In this document: positions 34,281 to 42,794 of the stretch, piece by piece
Layout of the letters: every line of letters begins with the position of its first letter
How positions within the stretch are numbered: position 1 is the stretch's first letter
From: Actinoplanes lutulentus
Lineage (GTDB): Bacteria; Actinomycetota; Actinomycetes; Mycobacteriales; Micromonosporaceae
Assembly (NCBI RefSeq): GCF_003259845.1
Contig: NZ_QLMJ01000018.1
Location: forward strand, 186,001 to 250,000
Reading direction: 5' to 3'
Length of the DNA stretch: 64,000 bases
Notes under the pieces: generated by a model
The model's database searches: none
Told to the model about the DNA's origin: nothing
What the model saw: only the letters and a program-made list of their open reading frames with translations
Program-made: the position numbers and the translations under genes

Positions 34281-35578
34281 GGTGTCTCTTCACCCTCGAT
34301 GACCTGATCGGCGCCGGCGACCACGATCCGTTCGCCGGCGCCCACCCCGTCGACCACCTGCACCGAGTCCTCGCCCTGGACGCCGAGGGTGACCGGAACC
34401 GATCGGAAGCGGCCGTCCTGGACCGTCCAGACGGTGTCCTTGCCGTCGACGCTGAGCACCGCCGACGCGGGGACGGTCACGGCGTCGTCGGCCTGCCGGA
34501 CCTTCAGCCGGACGACGGCGCTCATCCCGGGGCGCGGGGCGGGGTCGGCTTTCGCCAGATCAAGGCGGATTTGGTACGACACACCGCCGCGCGCCGAGGT
34601 GGTCGGGAGCAGATCGGTGGAGCGGACGGTGGCGGTATAACCGACGCCGGGTGCCGCGTCCAGCTCGACGTCGGCCTCGATACCCGGTTCGACCAGGAGC
34701 ACGTCGGTCTCGTCGACGTCGGCGGTGAGGCCGAGCGTGCTGGTGTCGACGATGGTCAGCACCGGGGTACCGGCCGAGACGTAGCCACCCTCGCTGATCT
34801 CGGTGTCGACACCGGTTGCCGCGGTATTCGCGGTGTTGCTCTGGATCAGCGCCGAGAGATCGGGAGCGGCTGCCGGCTGCGCGGGCCCGCCGGCCTGGAT
34901 CACCCCGGCGACCGGCGCCCGCAGCGACAACGCCTCCACGGCCGCGTCGGCGAGCTCGTACGCCTGCTCGGCCTGCAGCCGCTGTGCCGCGCTCAGCGCG
35001 CCCACCGCCCGGCCGAGCGAGCTCACGCCGCGCTGGACCGAGCGGACCGCTGCGGCGGCCGCGTCGGACGCGGCTTCGTACTGTTCCTCGGCCGCCGCGA
35101 TCTGGTGCTTCAGCGCCTTCTTCAGTTCCGGGTCGGCAAGCTTGTCGGCGGCGTCGGCGGCCTGCTCGAAGGCCTCGGTGGCCTGGCGGTCGGTGCGTTT
35201 ACGGACCGCGACGAACTCCGAGGTGCCGCTGTCGACGGACACGTCGCCGGTCTGATCCAGGGCGCGGGCTGCCGACTCCCGGCGGCGTTCCAGCTCGGGA
35301 GAGTCGATGACGGCGAGAAGGTCACCCTTGTCGACCCGGTCGCCGGGCTCGACGCGCAGCTCGGCGAGGGTGCCCGCGGCGGGGGCGGTCAGGGTGGCGG
35401 CGGCCCGCGCGGTGACCGTGCCGGGAGCCTCGACGATCTCGTCGACAGCGCCGACGGCGGCCGTGCCGACCCGGATCCCGGTGGGTTCGTCGTCGCAGGA
35501 AGCGGCGGTCATGGGGAGCAGCACGAGGAGGCCCGCTGCGATGATCACGATCCGTGGTCGTCGAGACACAGAGGCCAC
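34277..35578 (-). CDS. MacA/HlyD-like adaptor lipoprotein
   Basis: 433 residues. The start is a lipoprotein-type signal with MTAASC (Cys about 28). It is followed by a split biotinyl-lipoyl domain ('GTVTARAAATLTAPAAGTLA', VEPGDRVDKGDLLAVI), a long helical hairpin (about 95-215) and beta domains with 'YVSAGTPVLTIVDTSTLGLT' and YQIRLDLAKADPAPRPGMSA. This is the periplasmic-adaptor architecture; in Gram-positive bacteria such proteins work with MacB-like permeases at the membrane. Start is GTG at 35578. First gene of the exporter operon. Confidence 0.9.
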
Positions 35579-35598
35579 TCTATGCCGTTCATGAGAAG

Positions 35599-35630
35599 CG
35601 GGCCGCCCTCCATTGCTGGAGGACGGCCCG
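35599..35630. terminator. intrinsic terminator of L,D-transpeptidase gene
   Basis: A 14-bp stem with one C/A mismatch (CGGGCCG-c-CCTCCA / TGGAGG-a-CGGCCCG) and a 4-base loop, 15 bases beyond the transpeptidase stop; CTTCTC follows on the minus strand. Confidence 0.7.
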
Positions 35631-35644
35631 TTCCCTGCTTCGGA

Positions 35645-36388
35645 TCAGGTACCGGAACGCCGTCCGTACACCTTCACCGTGGAACCGATCTTGCCGAGGC
35701 TGTAGTACTTCTTCGCATCCTGCGGGAGCAGGTTGACGCAGCCGTGCGAACCCCGCCACATGTCGTGGATGTAGGTGGTGGTCTGGTGGAAGCCACGTCC
35801 GCCGATGAAACGCTGCCAGTACGGCAACCACACCTCGTACGGGTCCGACCATTCCTTCTTGGTCCGCTTGTTGATCTTGAAGGTGCCGGCCGGGGTCCGG
35901 TAGTTCTTCATGCCGGTACGGGTGACCGTCGGCTTGACGAGGACCTTGCCGTTCTTCATCACGTACGTCGTCTGGTTGGTCAGATCGACGCAGAAGGTGA
36001 TGCCCTTCTTCTTCGCCTTGCAGGCCGACGTCTTCGTCGACGCCAGACGCTTGGCGACGTTGAAGGTGGTCGGGCCGGCGAGACCCTTGGCCGGCTGGAT
36101 GCCGAACCGCTTCTGGAACTTGACGATCGCGGCGCAGTCGGCGGCTGATTGCTTGCCGTCGACCGTAACCGTTCCGTAGCCGCCCAGTTTCTTGAGGTAG
36201 CCCTCGACCTGCTTCTGGTACTTGCCGGTCGCGCACGACGCGGCAGCCGCCTTGGTGACCACCTTGGTGGCCACCGGCACCGCCGCACCAGCGCTCGCCG
36301 GCGTCAGCCCGAACGCGCCGAGACCACCGCCCACCAGCACCGCCAAAACGGCACTGGCGAGGCGGGCGGAAACCCGTCTCACTGCCAA
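35645..36388 (-). CDS. L,D-transpeptidase (YkuD) with peptidoglycan-binding domain
   Basis: 247 residues if translation starts at the TTG at 36388, 8 bases after GGAGG (complement of 36397-36401); the GTG at 36382 is also possible, and longer frames lack a good site. A signal peptide ends near GAAVPV. A PG_binding_1 domain ('VEGYLKKLGGYGTVTVDGKQ', KFQKRFGI) precedes the YkuD domain, with the active-site motif HDMWRGSHGCVNLLP containing the nucleophilic cysteine. Such enzymes form 3-3 cross-links in peptidoglycan outside the membrane and resist most penicillins. It is monocistronic with its own terminator. Confidence 0.9.
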   Translation of the reverse strand: MAVRRVSARLASAVLAVLVGGGLGAFGLTPASAGAAVPVATKVVTKAAAASCATGKYQKQVEGYLKKLGGYGTVTVDGKQSAADCAAIVKFQKRFGIQPAKGLAGPTTFNVAKRLASTKTSACKAKKKGITFCVDLTNQTTYVMKNGKVLVKPTVTRTGMKNYRTPAGTFKINKRTKKEWSDPYEVWLPYWQRFIGGRGFHQTTTYIHDMWRGSHGCVNLLPQDAKKYYSLGKIGSTVKVYGRRSGT

Positions 36389-36533
36389 ATCTGCATCCTC
36401 CCCAGGAGTTTCTGTCCGCACATCGAAGCACAGCCGTCCCACTAATGGCGTACGGGGAAGGACCGTGACATGAAACCGGTATGCCATCGGCATTCAGGTT
36501 TCGTGCTTGAGACTCCGGGGAGTTATTCCTAGA

Positions 36534-37334
36534 TCAACGGGGCGTGGCGAAGTCCTGGACCCAGTACGGGGTGTCATCGCCGGCGATCGCGAAACCGACA
36601 CCCATCTGGTCCAGCCGGCAGTCGAGAATGTTCTCCCGGTGGGCCGGCGAATCCATCCAGTCGCTCACCACCTCGAACGGCGACTTCTGGCCGCGGGCGA
36701 TGTTCTCGCCGTACCGCTTCCACTCGTAACCGGCTCCGGCGACCCGCGAGCCGGCCCGTTCGCCCTGCCGGTCCTCGTGCGCGAAGTAGCCGCGCTTCGC
36801 CATGTCGGCGGCGTGCTCGTTCGCGGCCTCGATCAGGCGGCGGTCCGGGGTGAGGGAGTCGCAGCCGTGCGCGCGGCGGTTCTTGTTGACCAGCGCGAGG
36901 ACCTGTTGCTGGACGGGGGCGGCGGGGCTGTTGGAGATGTCTCGGGCGGTGACTGCCTCACGGGCGCCAGCGATGGCGTCGCGTGCGGGGGCGTCGGGTT
37001 GCGGTTGCCGCTGAACTTCCGCTTTATCACGATTTTTCGGACTTTTCGGTTCTGGGGTTTCGGCTTTGTCCTCTTTGGCGGCGGGGCTTTTGCTCACTCT
37101 TACCGGGCTCTTGCTCACCGGATCCGGGCCCGGCTCACCCACCCATTTCCCGGCCGGGGCGGACGGCTCCGCAAAGGCCGCATCGTCCGGATCCGGCAGC
37201 ATCGGCTCGCCGTACAACTGCACGTCCGGCACTTCCGGCACGTCCGGTGACGCCTGCGCGAGCGCGGTCGCGGTGATGCCACCCGCGGCCAGCGCGGCGG
37301 CGGCCACACAGGCCAGTACCAGAGGTTTCCGCAT
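36534..37334 (-). CDS. secreted CAP-domain (SCP/PR1) protein
   Basis: 266 residues from the ATG at 37334, which places a signal peptide (RKPLVLACVAAAALAAGG) at the start. A proline- and lysine-rich disordered linker (about 30-130) leads to a CAP domain: 'QVLALVNKNRRAHGCDSLTP', ANEHAADMAKRGYFAHEDR, YGENIARG and WMDSPAHRENILD. The His/Glu/His cavity residues are present. Bacterial CAP proteins (YkwD-like) are secreted, of unknown activity, often linked to the wall or spores. Confidence 0.9.
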   Translation of the reverse strand: MRKPLVLACVAAAALAAGGITATALAQASPDVPEVPDVQLYGEPMLPDPDDAAFAEPSAPAGKWVGEPGPDPVSKSPVRVSKSPAAKEDKAETPEPKSPKNRDKAEVQRQPQPDAPARDAIAGAREAVTARDISNSPAAPVQQQVLALVNKNRRAHGCDSLTPDRRLIEAANEHAADMAKRGYFAHEDRQGERAGSRVAGAGYEWKRYGENIARGQKSPFEVVSDWMDSPAHRENILDCRLDQMGVGFAIAGDDTPYWVQDFATPR

Positions 37335-37624
37335 GTCGTCGTCGATCCCGTCGGTCTCCGGCGCCCCGGCCTTCTCCGGAGCGCGCACCGTTGACCAACG
37401 GCCCCGATCCAGGCCGGACACTGCCCCCAATTTCCCGACCAAAGATCAAAACCCGTCTTTTGTACGCGGTGAGCAGCCTGAACGTCATTTCCCGGAATGC
37501 ACACGCGTCGCACAATCGCACTGGAAATCCGCCGCATTCCGTCTAATGGGGTAACCCGCTCAGGCGTTTCTGCCGACCGCGCGGCCGGTGCTGTCCACTC
37601 CCACCACGTCGCTAAGTTTTCGCG
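37335..37624. other. divergent promoter region
   Basis: 290 bases between the CAP and acyltransferase genes. It contains TAAGTT (37613-37618) 6 bases before the acyltransferase GTG, a leaderless-type promoter. No gene or repeat seen. Confidence 0.5.
37613..37618 (+). promoter_or_regulatory. -10 box TAAGTT, leaderless acyltransferase gene
   Basis: TAAGTT, then ttcgcg, then the GTG start at 37625; no Shine-Dalgarno. Confidence 0.5.
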
Positions 37625-39442
37625 GTGCGAAATCGATACCTGGACCTCCTCCGCGCCGTGGCGATCGTCCGGGTGATCGTCTATCACCACTTCGGATGGC
37701 CGTTACTGTCCATCCTGTTCCCCGCCATGGGGATCATGTTCGCGGTCGCCGGTTCGCTGACCGCGGCGTCCCTGGCGAAACGCTCCCCCGGCAACGTCGT
37801 CGTCTCCCGGATGCGCCGCCTGCTGCCACCGGTCTGGCTGCTCGGGCTCATCGCGGTGCCGCTCATGCTCTACGCCGGATGGCAGGACGAGACCGACGGC
37901 GAACACCCGTTCTCACCGCTGGGCCTGGCCTTCTGGATCGTCCCGCTCGGCGACCCGCCCGGCAGCGATGCGGCGGCGTTCATCTGGGACGCGCTGTGGT
38001 ACGTCCGGACGTACCTCTGGCTGGTCCTGCTCTCCCCCCTGCTCTATCCGGTATTCCGCAAGGTGGGCTGGCCGCTGCTCGCCGTGCCGCTGCTGCTGAT
38101 GGTGTTCCTGGAGCACGGCTCGTTCGGCATGCCGGCCCCGGTGGAGTCGGCCTTGTGGGACCTGTCCACGTACGGCGCCTGCTGGCTGGCCGGTTTCGCT
38201 CATCGGGACGGGCGGCTCGGGCGTACCAACCCGGTCCTGGTCGTCATCTCGTTCGCCGCGCTCGCCGGCCTGGGAATCCACTGGCTCGTGCAGAACCACG
38301 CCGAGACCGGCTGGGACCTGAACGAGGTCTCCGAGGCCCAGGCGGTGTACTCGCTCGCCTTCGTCCTGATCGCCCTGCGCTGGCAGCCGCCGATCGAGAA
38401 ACTCGTCGCCACGCCGTCGGTGTCGAAAGCGATCAGCCTGCTCAACGCGCGAGCCGTCACGGTCTACCTGTGGCACGGCGTGGCGATCGCCGCGGTCTGG
38501 CCGATCCTGGAGTTCGTCGGCATGGAGGACCTCGGCGACTTCGAGCCGCCGGTGACGCTGGGCATCACGTTCGCGGTGACCGCGCTGGCGGTGGTGCTTT
38601 TCGGGTGGGCCGAGGATCTCGCCGCCCAGCGCCGGCCGCGCCTGTGGCCGGCTGATGAGGCGCCGAGGCCGGGGCCGGGGCCGGGGTCGGGGCCGGGGTC
38701 GGGGCCTTCTCCGGAGCTGGCGACGGCGACGGCGACGGTGGGCCCGGTGCCGTCGGGGTGGCCGGAGGTGCCCCGCGAGGAGGCGGGGGTGGCCCGCGCG
38801 GGCACCGATCAGCTGCCGACGCCAGGGCTGAGGTTGTCCGCGGCGGAGAGTCCGGGGTTGCCGGGAGCTTCGAGCCCGTCGTTGCCGGGGGCTTCAGGTC
38901 CGTCGTTGCCGGGGGCTTCAGGTCCGTCGTTGCCGGGGGCTTCAGGTCCGTCGTTGTCGGCTGACGAAGGGCCGCGGTTGTCCGGCGCTGAGGGCCCGCG
39001 GCTGACGTCCACCGACACGGCGCAGATGTCGGCGCCGGGGCTGAGCTGGGGTGGCCCGGCGAGCGGTGGAGATCCGCGATTCATCGCGGGCAGGGACGGC
39101 ATGCCGGTGGCCGGGCGGCCCTCGCCGGGATACGCCCTCGAAGGGGCCGATCCGGCGCGGAACGACTACACCGGGATTCATCAGGACGGCTACGGCGCCG
39201 AGCCTGACCGTCGTGACGGGGCGTCCGACGGTCATGGCGCGGCGTCCGACGGCTATGGCAGTGCATCCGACGGTCAAGCCGGGACGTCCGACGGTTATGG
39301 CGCGGTTCAGCAGGACGGTTATGGCGGGGTGCCGTGGGTGGGCCATGCCGGAGGTGCCCGTGAGCCCTGGCAGCCCGGCCCGCAGCGGGGTCCGCGTGAG
39401 CCGGACGAAGCCCCGGCGATGCGGTACGACGGCACCCCCTGA
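37625..39442 (+). CDS. membrane acyltransferase with repetitive disordered tail
   Basis: 605 residues. Residues 1-335 are an acyltransferase-3/OafA-type integral membrane domain with about ten helices; the opening RYLDLLRAVAIVRVIVYHHF and LWYVRTYLWLVLLSPLLYP are typical, and the active-site histidine lies in the VYHHFG region. These enzymes acetylate or acylate sugars and lipids at the membrane. The remaining 270 residues are disordered, with PGPGSGPGS, four PSLPGAS(G/S) repeats encoded by 24-bp tandem DNA repeats (38855-38950), then SDGYGxA repeats and GHAGGAREPW. Such a tail is not part of the family and may reach into cytoplasm or wall. Likely leaderless from a GTG start. Confidence 0.85.
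   Translation: MRNRYLDLLRAVAIVRVIVYHHFGWPLLSILFPAMGIMFAVAGSLTAASLAKRSPGNVVVSRMRRLLPPVWLLGLIAVPLMLYAGWQDETDGEHPFSPLGLAFWIVPLGDPPGSDAAAFIWDALWYVRTYLWLVLLSPLLYPVFRKVGWPLLAVPLLLMVFLEHGSFGMPAPVESALWDLSTYGACWLAGFAHRDGRLGRTNPVLVVISFAALAGLGIHWLVQNHAETGWDLNEVSEAQAVYSLAFVLIALRWQPPIEKLVATPSVSKAISLLNARAVTVYLWHGVAIAAVWPILEFVGMEDLGDFEPPVTLGITFAVTALAVVLFGWAEDLAAQRRPRLWPADEAPRPGPGPGSGPGSGPSPELATATATVGPVPSGWPEVPREEAGVARAGTDQLPTPGLRLSAAESPGLPGASSPSLPGASGPSLPGASGPSLPGASGPSLSADEGPRLSGAEGPRLTSTDTAQMSAPGLSWGGPASGGDPRFIAGRDGMPVAGRPSPGYALEGADPARNDYTGIHQDGYGAEPDRRDGASDGHGAASDGYGSASDGQAGTSDGYGAVQQDGYGGVPWVGHAGGAREPWQPGPQRGPREPDEAPAMRYDGTP
38855..38950 (+). repeat. 24-bp tandem repeat in acyltransferase gene
   Basis: Three near-identical 24-bp units at 38879-38902, 38903-38926 and 38927-38950 and one diverged unit before them encode PSLPGASG. 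Being in frame they vary the tail length without breaking the gene. Confidence 0.85.
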
Positions 39443-39496
39443 TAACTCCGGTCCCGGCGCGCGGAGGGCGGCCAAACGCCGGGACCGGTCGCCCAC

Positions 39497-39561
39497 AGGT
39501 CCGGCTTGTGCTTACGGCTGTCTCGGGGGCGTTGAAGCAGCCGTAAGCACAAGCCGGACCT
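39497..39561 (+). terminator. large hairpin downstream of acyltransferase
   Basis: Perfect 24-bp arms (39497-39520 and 39538-39561; core GGCTTGTGCTTACGGCTG) and a 17-base loop, 55 bases past the stop. It could terminate the acyltransferase transcript, but its size and surroundings suggest membership of the local repeat families. Confidence 0.55.
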
Positions 39562-39604
39562 GATGCATGAGCCGCCAAAGCAGGACAGCACGAACGTGGA
39601 CAGC

Positions 39605-39706
39605 GGCACACGGTGAGCCCTGGCACGCCCGAGACACCGGCACACGGTGAGCCTCGACGCATCCGGGATGCCGGCACACGGTGAGCCCTGGTCGCGCCAC
39701 GCTGCG
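39605..39706 (+). repeat. three-unit array with exact 34-bp period
   Basis: GGCACACGGTGAGCC occurs at 39605-39619, 39639-39653 and 39673-39687, each 34 bases apart with 19 non-identical bases between. The repeat is a pseudo-palindrome (GGC-a-CAC-g-GTG-a-GCC). Confidence 0.75.
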
Positions 39707-39720
39707 GCGAGGGCTTGGAC

Positions 39721-39803
39721 TGACGTGGCTGGGAGCGCACGGATGCTCGGGTTGGCGTGGATGGGGTCGCACAGTTGCGGTTCGTGTGACTTCATCACGG
39801 CCA
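39721..39803. repeat. dispersed paired-hairpin repeat, copy 2 (partial)
   Basis: ggcgtggatg followed by GTCGCAC (39766-39772), an 11-base loop and GTGTGAC (39784-39790), then ttcatca. It matches hairpin two of the copies at 13.8 and 63.4 kb; hairpin one is not recognisable. Confidence 0.65.
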
Positions 39804-40004
39804 GGGCGTAGATCGGGGCACACGATGGTGTTACGTGCGACCTGGCCTACGCCCACATCCGGCTGGTCCGGCTGGTTGTCAGCGCTGACCCTGCTGGTTG
39901 ATGGAAATACCGCTGGCAGTGGACGCTCGGTCTTGATCGCCTTTCCGCCCCGGATCCTCGCGGCGATCGTGGGCCCCGAACCACACCCTGACGGGAACGG
40001 CGGC

Positions 40005-40335
40005 CCAAGATCGCGCAGGCCAGGGCCGGTGTGTCGACTTCGGGTTCGATACGCACCCAAAATCGACACGCACCCCGCGAACTGCCTGCCGTGTGTCGAT
40101 TACGGGTTTGATACGCACCTCAACTCGACACACACCGGGCGCGGAGGGGTGCTCACGGCGTGACGCACTCGGCCCCGCCTGGCGGACCAAACACGGTCGC
40201 CGGCGCGGGCCGACCACTGGGCGAGCCAACCACTGGGTGAGCCGTAGCTCAGATAGGTCATCAGCCCCGATGACCTATCTGAGCTACGGCTCACCCCCGC
40301 GGCGACAAGCCCTACCTCGACAGAACACCTCCGGC
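40005..40335 (-). repeat. composite palindromic element, copy B
   Basis: The inverted counterpart of 24085-24380. On the plus strand: palindromes at 40030-40069 and 40091-40133, then the hairpin (40239-40262 and 40269-40292; here pairing extends to 28 bp) with loop agcccc, the complement of copy A's loop. The outer edges ctgcgcgatcttggg and gtgttctgtcg are also conserved in inverted order. Confidence 0.85.
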
Positions 40336-40743
40336 TGTTGGGTCGCCCGCGCCCGCCCGCTCACCTGCCCGCGCGCTCGCTCAGGCGCGTGCTCGCTCGG
40401 CTACCCGTCCGCTCGGGCGGCTGCCTGCTCGCCTGCCTGCTCGCCTGCCTGCTCGGCTGCCTGCTCGCTCGGCTGCCCGTCCGCTCGGGCGGCTGCCCAC
40501 TCGGCCGGCTGCCCACTCGGCCGGCTGCCCACTCGGCCGGCTGCCCACTCGCCTGCCTGCTCGGCTGCCCGCTCGCTCGGCTGCCCGCTCGCTCGACTGC
40601 CCGCCCGGCCGGCCGGCCGCTCGGGTGCTTGCTCGGGCGGGTGGGCGTCGTGGCGGGCGTGGGCCAGGAAAGGGCGGGGCGGGGCTTGGGGGCTTTGGGG
40701 GCTTTGGGCGTACCCGGGCTGGTGGGGTTGGGGGATCGCATGG

Positions 40744-40812
40744 GTGGGGCGCGCGGGGAGGGTGAGGTGGGGCGCGCGGGGAGGGTGAGGTGGGGCGCGC
40801 GGGGAGGGTGAG
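40744..40812 (+). repeat. 23-bp tandem repeat, three units
   Basis: Units start at 40744, 40767 and 40790 (gtggggcgcgcggggagggt then gag). Upstream, about 40345-40640, lie shorter repeats based on gctgcccactcggccg. Confidence 0.85.
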
Positions 40813-40935
40813 GTGGGCGGCGCGGGCGTGGGTGTGGGGCCGGAGCCGGGTACCCGGGTTTCAGCTGGGGAAACGTCGGGGTTTGCGGGAAGGGGCAAAG
40901 CGAGCGAAGCTCGCGAAAGCGCGCGATCTGGTCGC

Positions 40936-40941
40936 TAGCCT
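40936..40941 (+). promoter_or_regulatory. -10 box TAGCCT of chemosensory operon
   Basis: TAGCCT, then gaccct, then the GTG start at 40948. No ribosome site; probable leaderless start of the seven-gene operon. Confidence 0.5.
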
Positions 40942-40947
40942 GACCCT

Positions 40948-41421
40948 GTGGGGGAGGCAGCGGTCGGCGCTCGGGTGATCGCTCTGGTCTTTCAGGCCGG
41001 GCCGCTTTTCTGTGCGTTTCCCCTGGAAGAGGTGGTGGAGACGATGCGGCCTTTGCAGACCCGGCCGCTCGCCGGGACGCCGCCCTATGTTCAGGGGCTG
41101 ACCATTTTGCGCGGGATGCCCTCGCCGGTCATCGATGTTACGCGGCTGCTCACCGGGGAAGTCGGGGAAATTCACCGGTATGTTGCGGTTCGGGCTGGGC
41201 GGGGTGTTGTCGCGTGCGCTACCGGGCCGGTGCTGGGTGTGCGGGACATCGATGTCGAACCGCCTGAGGGGCCGTCCGCCGCGCTGAGCGGTGTGGTGTC
41301 GCGGGCGTTGATCTCCGGGGTGGGGCGGATCGGGACTGATCCGTTGCTGCTGCTCCGGGGGATCCGGACGGTGCCGGACGACGTGTGGGAGGCCGCTGCC
41401 GGTACGGGGGCCGTCGCATGA
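40948..41421 (+). CDS. cheW: CheW-like coupling protein 1
   Basis: 157 residues, one CheW beta-barrel domain: 'VIALVFQAGPLFCAFPLEEV', YVQGLTILRGMPSPVIDV and 'RYVAVRAGRGVVACATGPVL'. CheW proteins link receptors to the CheA kinase. The G-x-x-x-x-R-G segment at the receptor/kinase interface is kept (GLTILRG). It is the first gene of the chemosensory cluster; its TGA overlaps the cheR start (ATGA). A shorter start at about 40972 is possible. A second, different CheW follows two genes later. Confidence 0.85.
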   Translation: MGEAAVGARVIALVFQAGPLFCAFPLEEVVETMRPLQTRPLAGTPPYVQGLTILRGMPSPVIDVTRLLTGEVGEIHRYVAVRAGRGVVACATGPVLGVRDIDVEPPEGPSAALSGVVSRALISGVGRIGTDPLLLLRGIRTVPDDVWEAAAGTGAVA

Positions 41422-42794
41422 TCCGGGCCAGTGATCTGAGCCGGTTCTGGGAGCTGCTGCAACGGCGGCTCGGGTGGACGCCGACCGATCAGGACGGTAC
41501 GCAGACCACCGAGGTGCTGTCGGCACGGGCCGCGGCGCACCAGATGAACCCGCGCGATTACCTCAACCAGCTCGCGAAGCCCGGCTGGGAGGCCGAGACC
41601 GCGGAGCTCGCCGACGCGCTCAGCATCACCGAGACCTACTTCTTCCGGCACGGTGACCAGTTCCGGATCCTGCGCGACCAGGCCATTCCCGAGCGGATCG
41701 CGGAGCGGGAGGGTCAGCGGGTGCTGCGGCTCATCTCGGTGGCGTGTTCGTCGGGTGAGGAGGCGTACTCGCTCGCGATCGAGGCGTACCGGGCCCGGCC
41801 GGGCAACGATTGGATCGTTTCGGTCACCGGGGTGGACGCGAACCGGCGGGTGCTCGCCAAGGCGCGCGGCGCGACGTACTCGGCGTGGTCGCTGCGGGAG
41901 ACGCCGGAGGACATGCAGCAGCGGTGGTTCCGGCCGGAGGGCGACAACTTCCGGGTGGTGCCCGAGGTCACCGCCGTGGTCCAGTTCGTCGAGCAGAACC
42001 TGGCCGAGGAGGCGCCGCAGCTGTGGCATCCGGGCCGGTACGACGTGATCTTCTGCCGGAACGTGCTGATGTATCTCACCCCGGCCGTGCAGGCCCGGCT
42101 GATCCAGCATCTGACCTCGTCGCTGGCTCCCGGCGGTTATCTCTTCCTGGGGCACACCGACTCGCTGGGCAGCAGCCCGGACGGTCTCGAGGTGGGTCAC
42201 GACGGCGGGACGGTGTACTACCGGCGCACGTCGTCCACCTCACCGGCGAAGACGACCCCTCCCCCGCTGTCGCCCCGCCGGGTCGAAGCGCCTGCCCCGG
42301 TGGTCGAGGACGACGTTTATCCGCGCGCGCTCGGGCTGCTGCGCGACGACCGGTTCGCCGAGGCGCTCGACCTGCTCGGCGACACCACCGAGACCAAGGA
42401 TCTGCTGCTGCGCGGTGTGCTGCTCGCCCAGTCCGGGCGGCTGGACGAGGCTCGCGACACCGCGCACCGGCTGATGGACGTCGGCGGGCCGCATCCGGAC
42501 GCCCATCAGCTGCTCGGCGTCTGCCACGAGCTGGACTGCGCCGACCAGGCGGCCGGGCAGTACCGGCTGGCCGCCTATCTGGACGCGACGTTCGCGATGC
42601 CCCGGTTGCGGCTCGGCCTGCTGTTCCGGCGCCGTGGCGACGATCGGGGCGCGGTGTCCCACCTGGAGCCCGCCCTGGAATTGCTGGCCCGTGAGGAAGA
42701 GGAGCGGATCGTGCTGTTCGGTGGCGGATTCGGACGGCTGGCGCTGACCACGCTGTGCCGTACCGAGCTGGAGGCCTGCGGGGTGCGGCGGTGA
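41418..42794 (+). CDS. cheR: CheR methyltransferase with C-terminal TPR region
   Basis: 458 residues. The CheR part (1-265) has the small alpha N-domain ending 'ITETYFFRHGDQFRILRDQA', the SAM-binding 'ISVACSSGEEAYSLAIEAYR' and 'YDVIFCRNVLMYLTPAVQAR' with LAPGGYLFLGHTDSL. It methylates receptor glutamates using SAM. After a proline linker, residues 285-458 form TPR-like helical repeats ('ALGLLRDDRFAEALDLLGD', 'LLRGVLLAQSGRLDEARDT', 'DAHQLLGVCHELDCADQA'), the layout of CheR proteins in myxobacterial-type alternative systems. Start and stop overlap its neighbours by 4 bases. Confidence 0.93.
   Translation: MIRASDLSRFWELLQRRLGWTPTDQDGTQTTEVLSARAAAHQMNPRDYLNQLAKPGWEAETAELADALSITETYFFRHGDQFRILRDQAIPERIAEREGQRVLRLISVACSSGEEAYSLAIEAYRARPGNDWIVSVTGVDANRRVLAKARGATYSAWSLRETPEDMQQRWFRPEGDNFRVVPEVTAVVQFVEQNLAEEAPQLWHPGRYDVIFCRNVLMYLTPAVQARLIQHLTSSLAPGGYLFLGHTDSLGSSPDGLEVGHDGGTVYYRRTSSTSPAKTTPPPLSPRRVEAPAPVVEDDVYPRALGLLRDDRFAEALDLLGDTTETKDLLLRGVLLAQSGRLDEARDTAHRLMDVGGPHPDAHQLLGVCHELDCADQAAGQYRLAAYLDATFAMPRLRLGLLFRRRGDDRGAVSHLEPALELLAREEEERIVLFGGGFGRLALTTLCRTELEACGVRR

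Larger units (their letters stand above)
39443..40947. other. 1.5-kb gene-free repeat island
   Basis: Between the acyltransferase and the first cheW there is no convincing gene. In order it holds a 24-bp-arm hairpin (39497-39561), a 34-bp periodic array (39605-39706), a copy of the GTCGCAC hairpin family (39721-39803), a module shared with 23975-24035 (39863-39898), composite element copy B (40005-40335), C/G/T-only low-complexity DNA with 16-bp repeats (about 40345-40640) and 23-bp repeats (40744-40812). Long frames here translate the repeats and are not genes. Confidence 0.75.

Noticed and set aside
39605..39706. CRISPR array
   Set aside because: Only three 15-bp repeats with 19-base gaps, no leader and no cas gene in the window; too short and irregular for a CRISPR.
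40093..40811. 231- and 157-residue frames upstream of cheW
   Set aside because: They translate the palindromes and simple C/G/T repeats (Ala/Cys/Ser/Pro only) and have no ribosome site.
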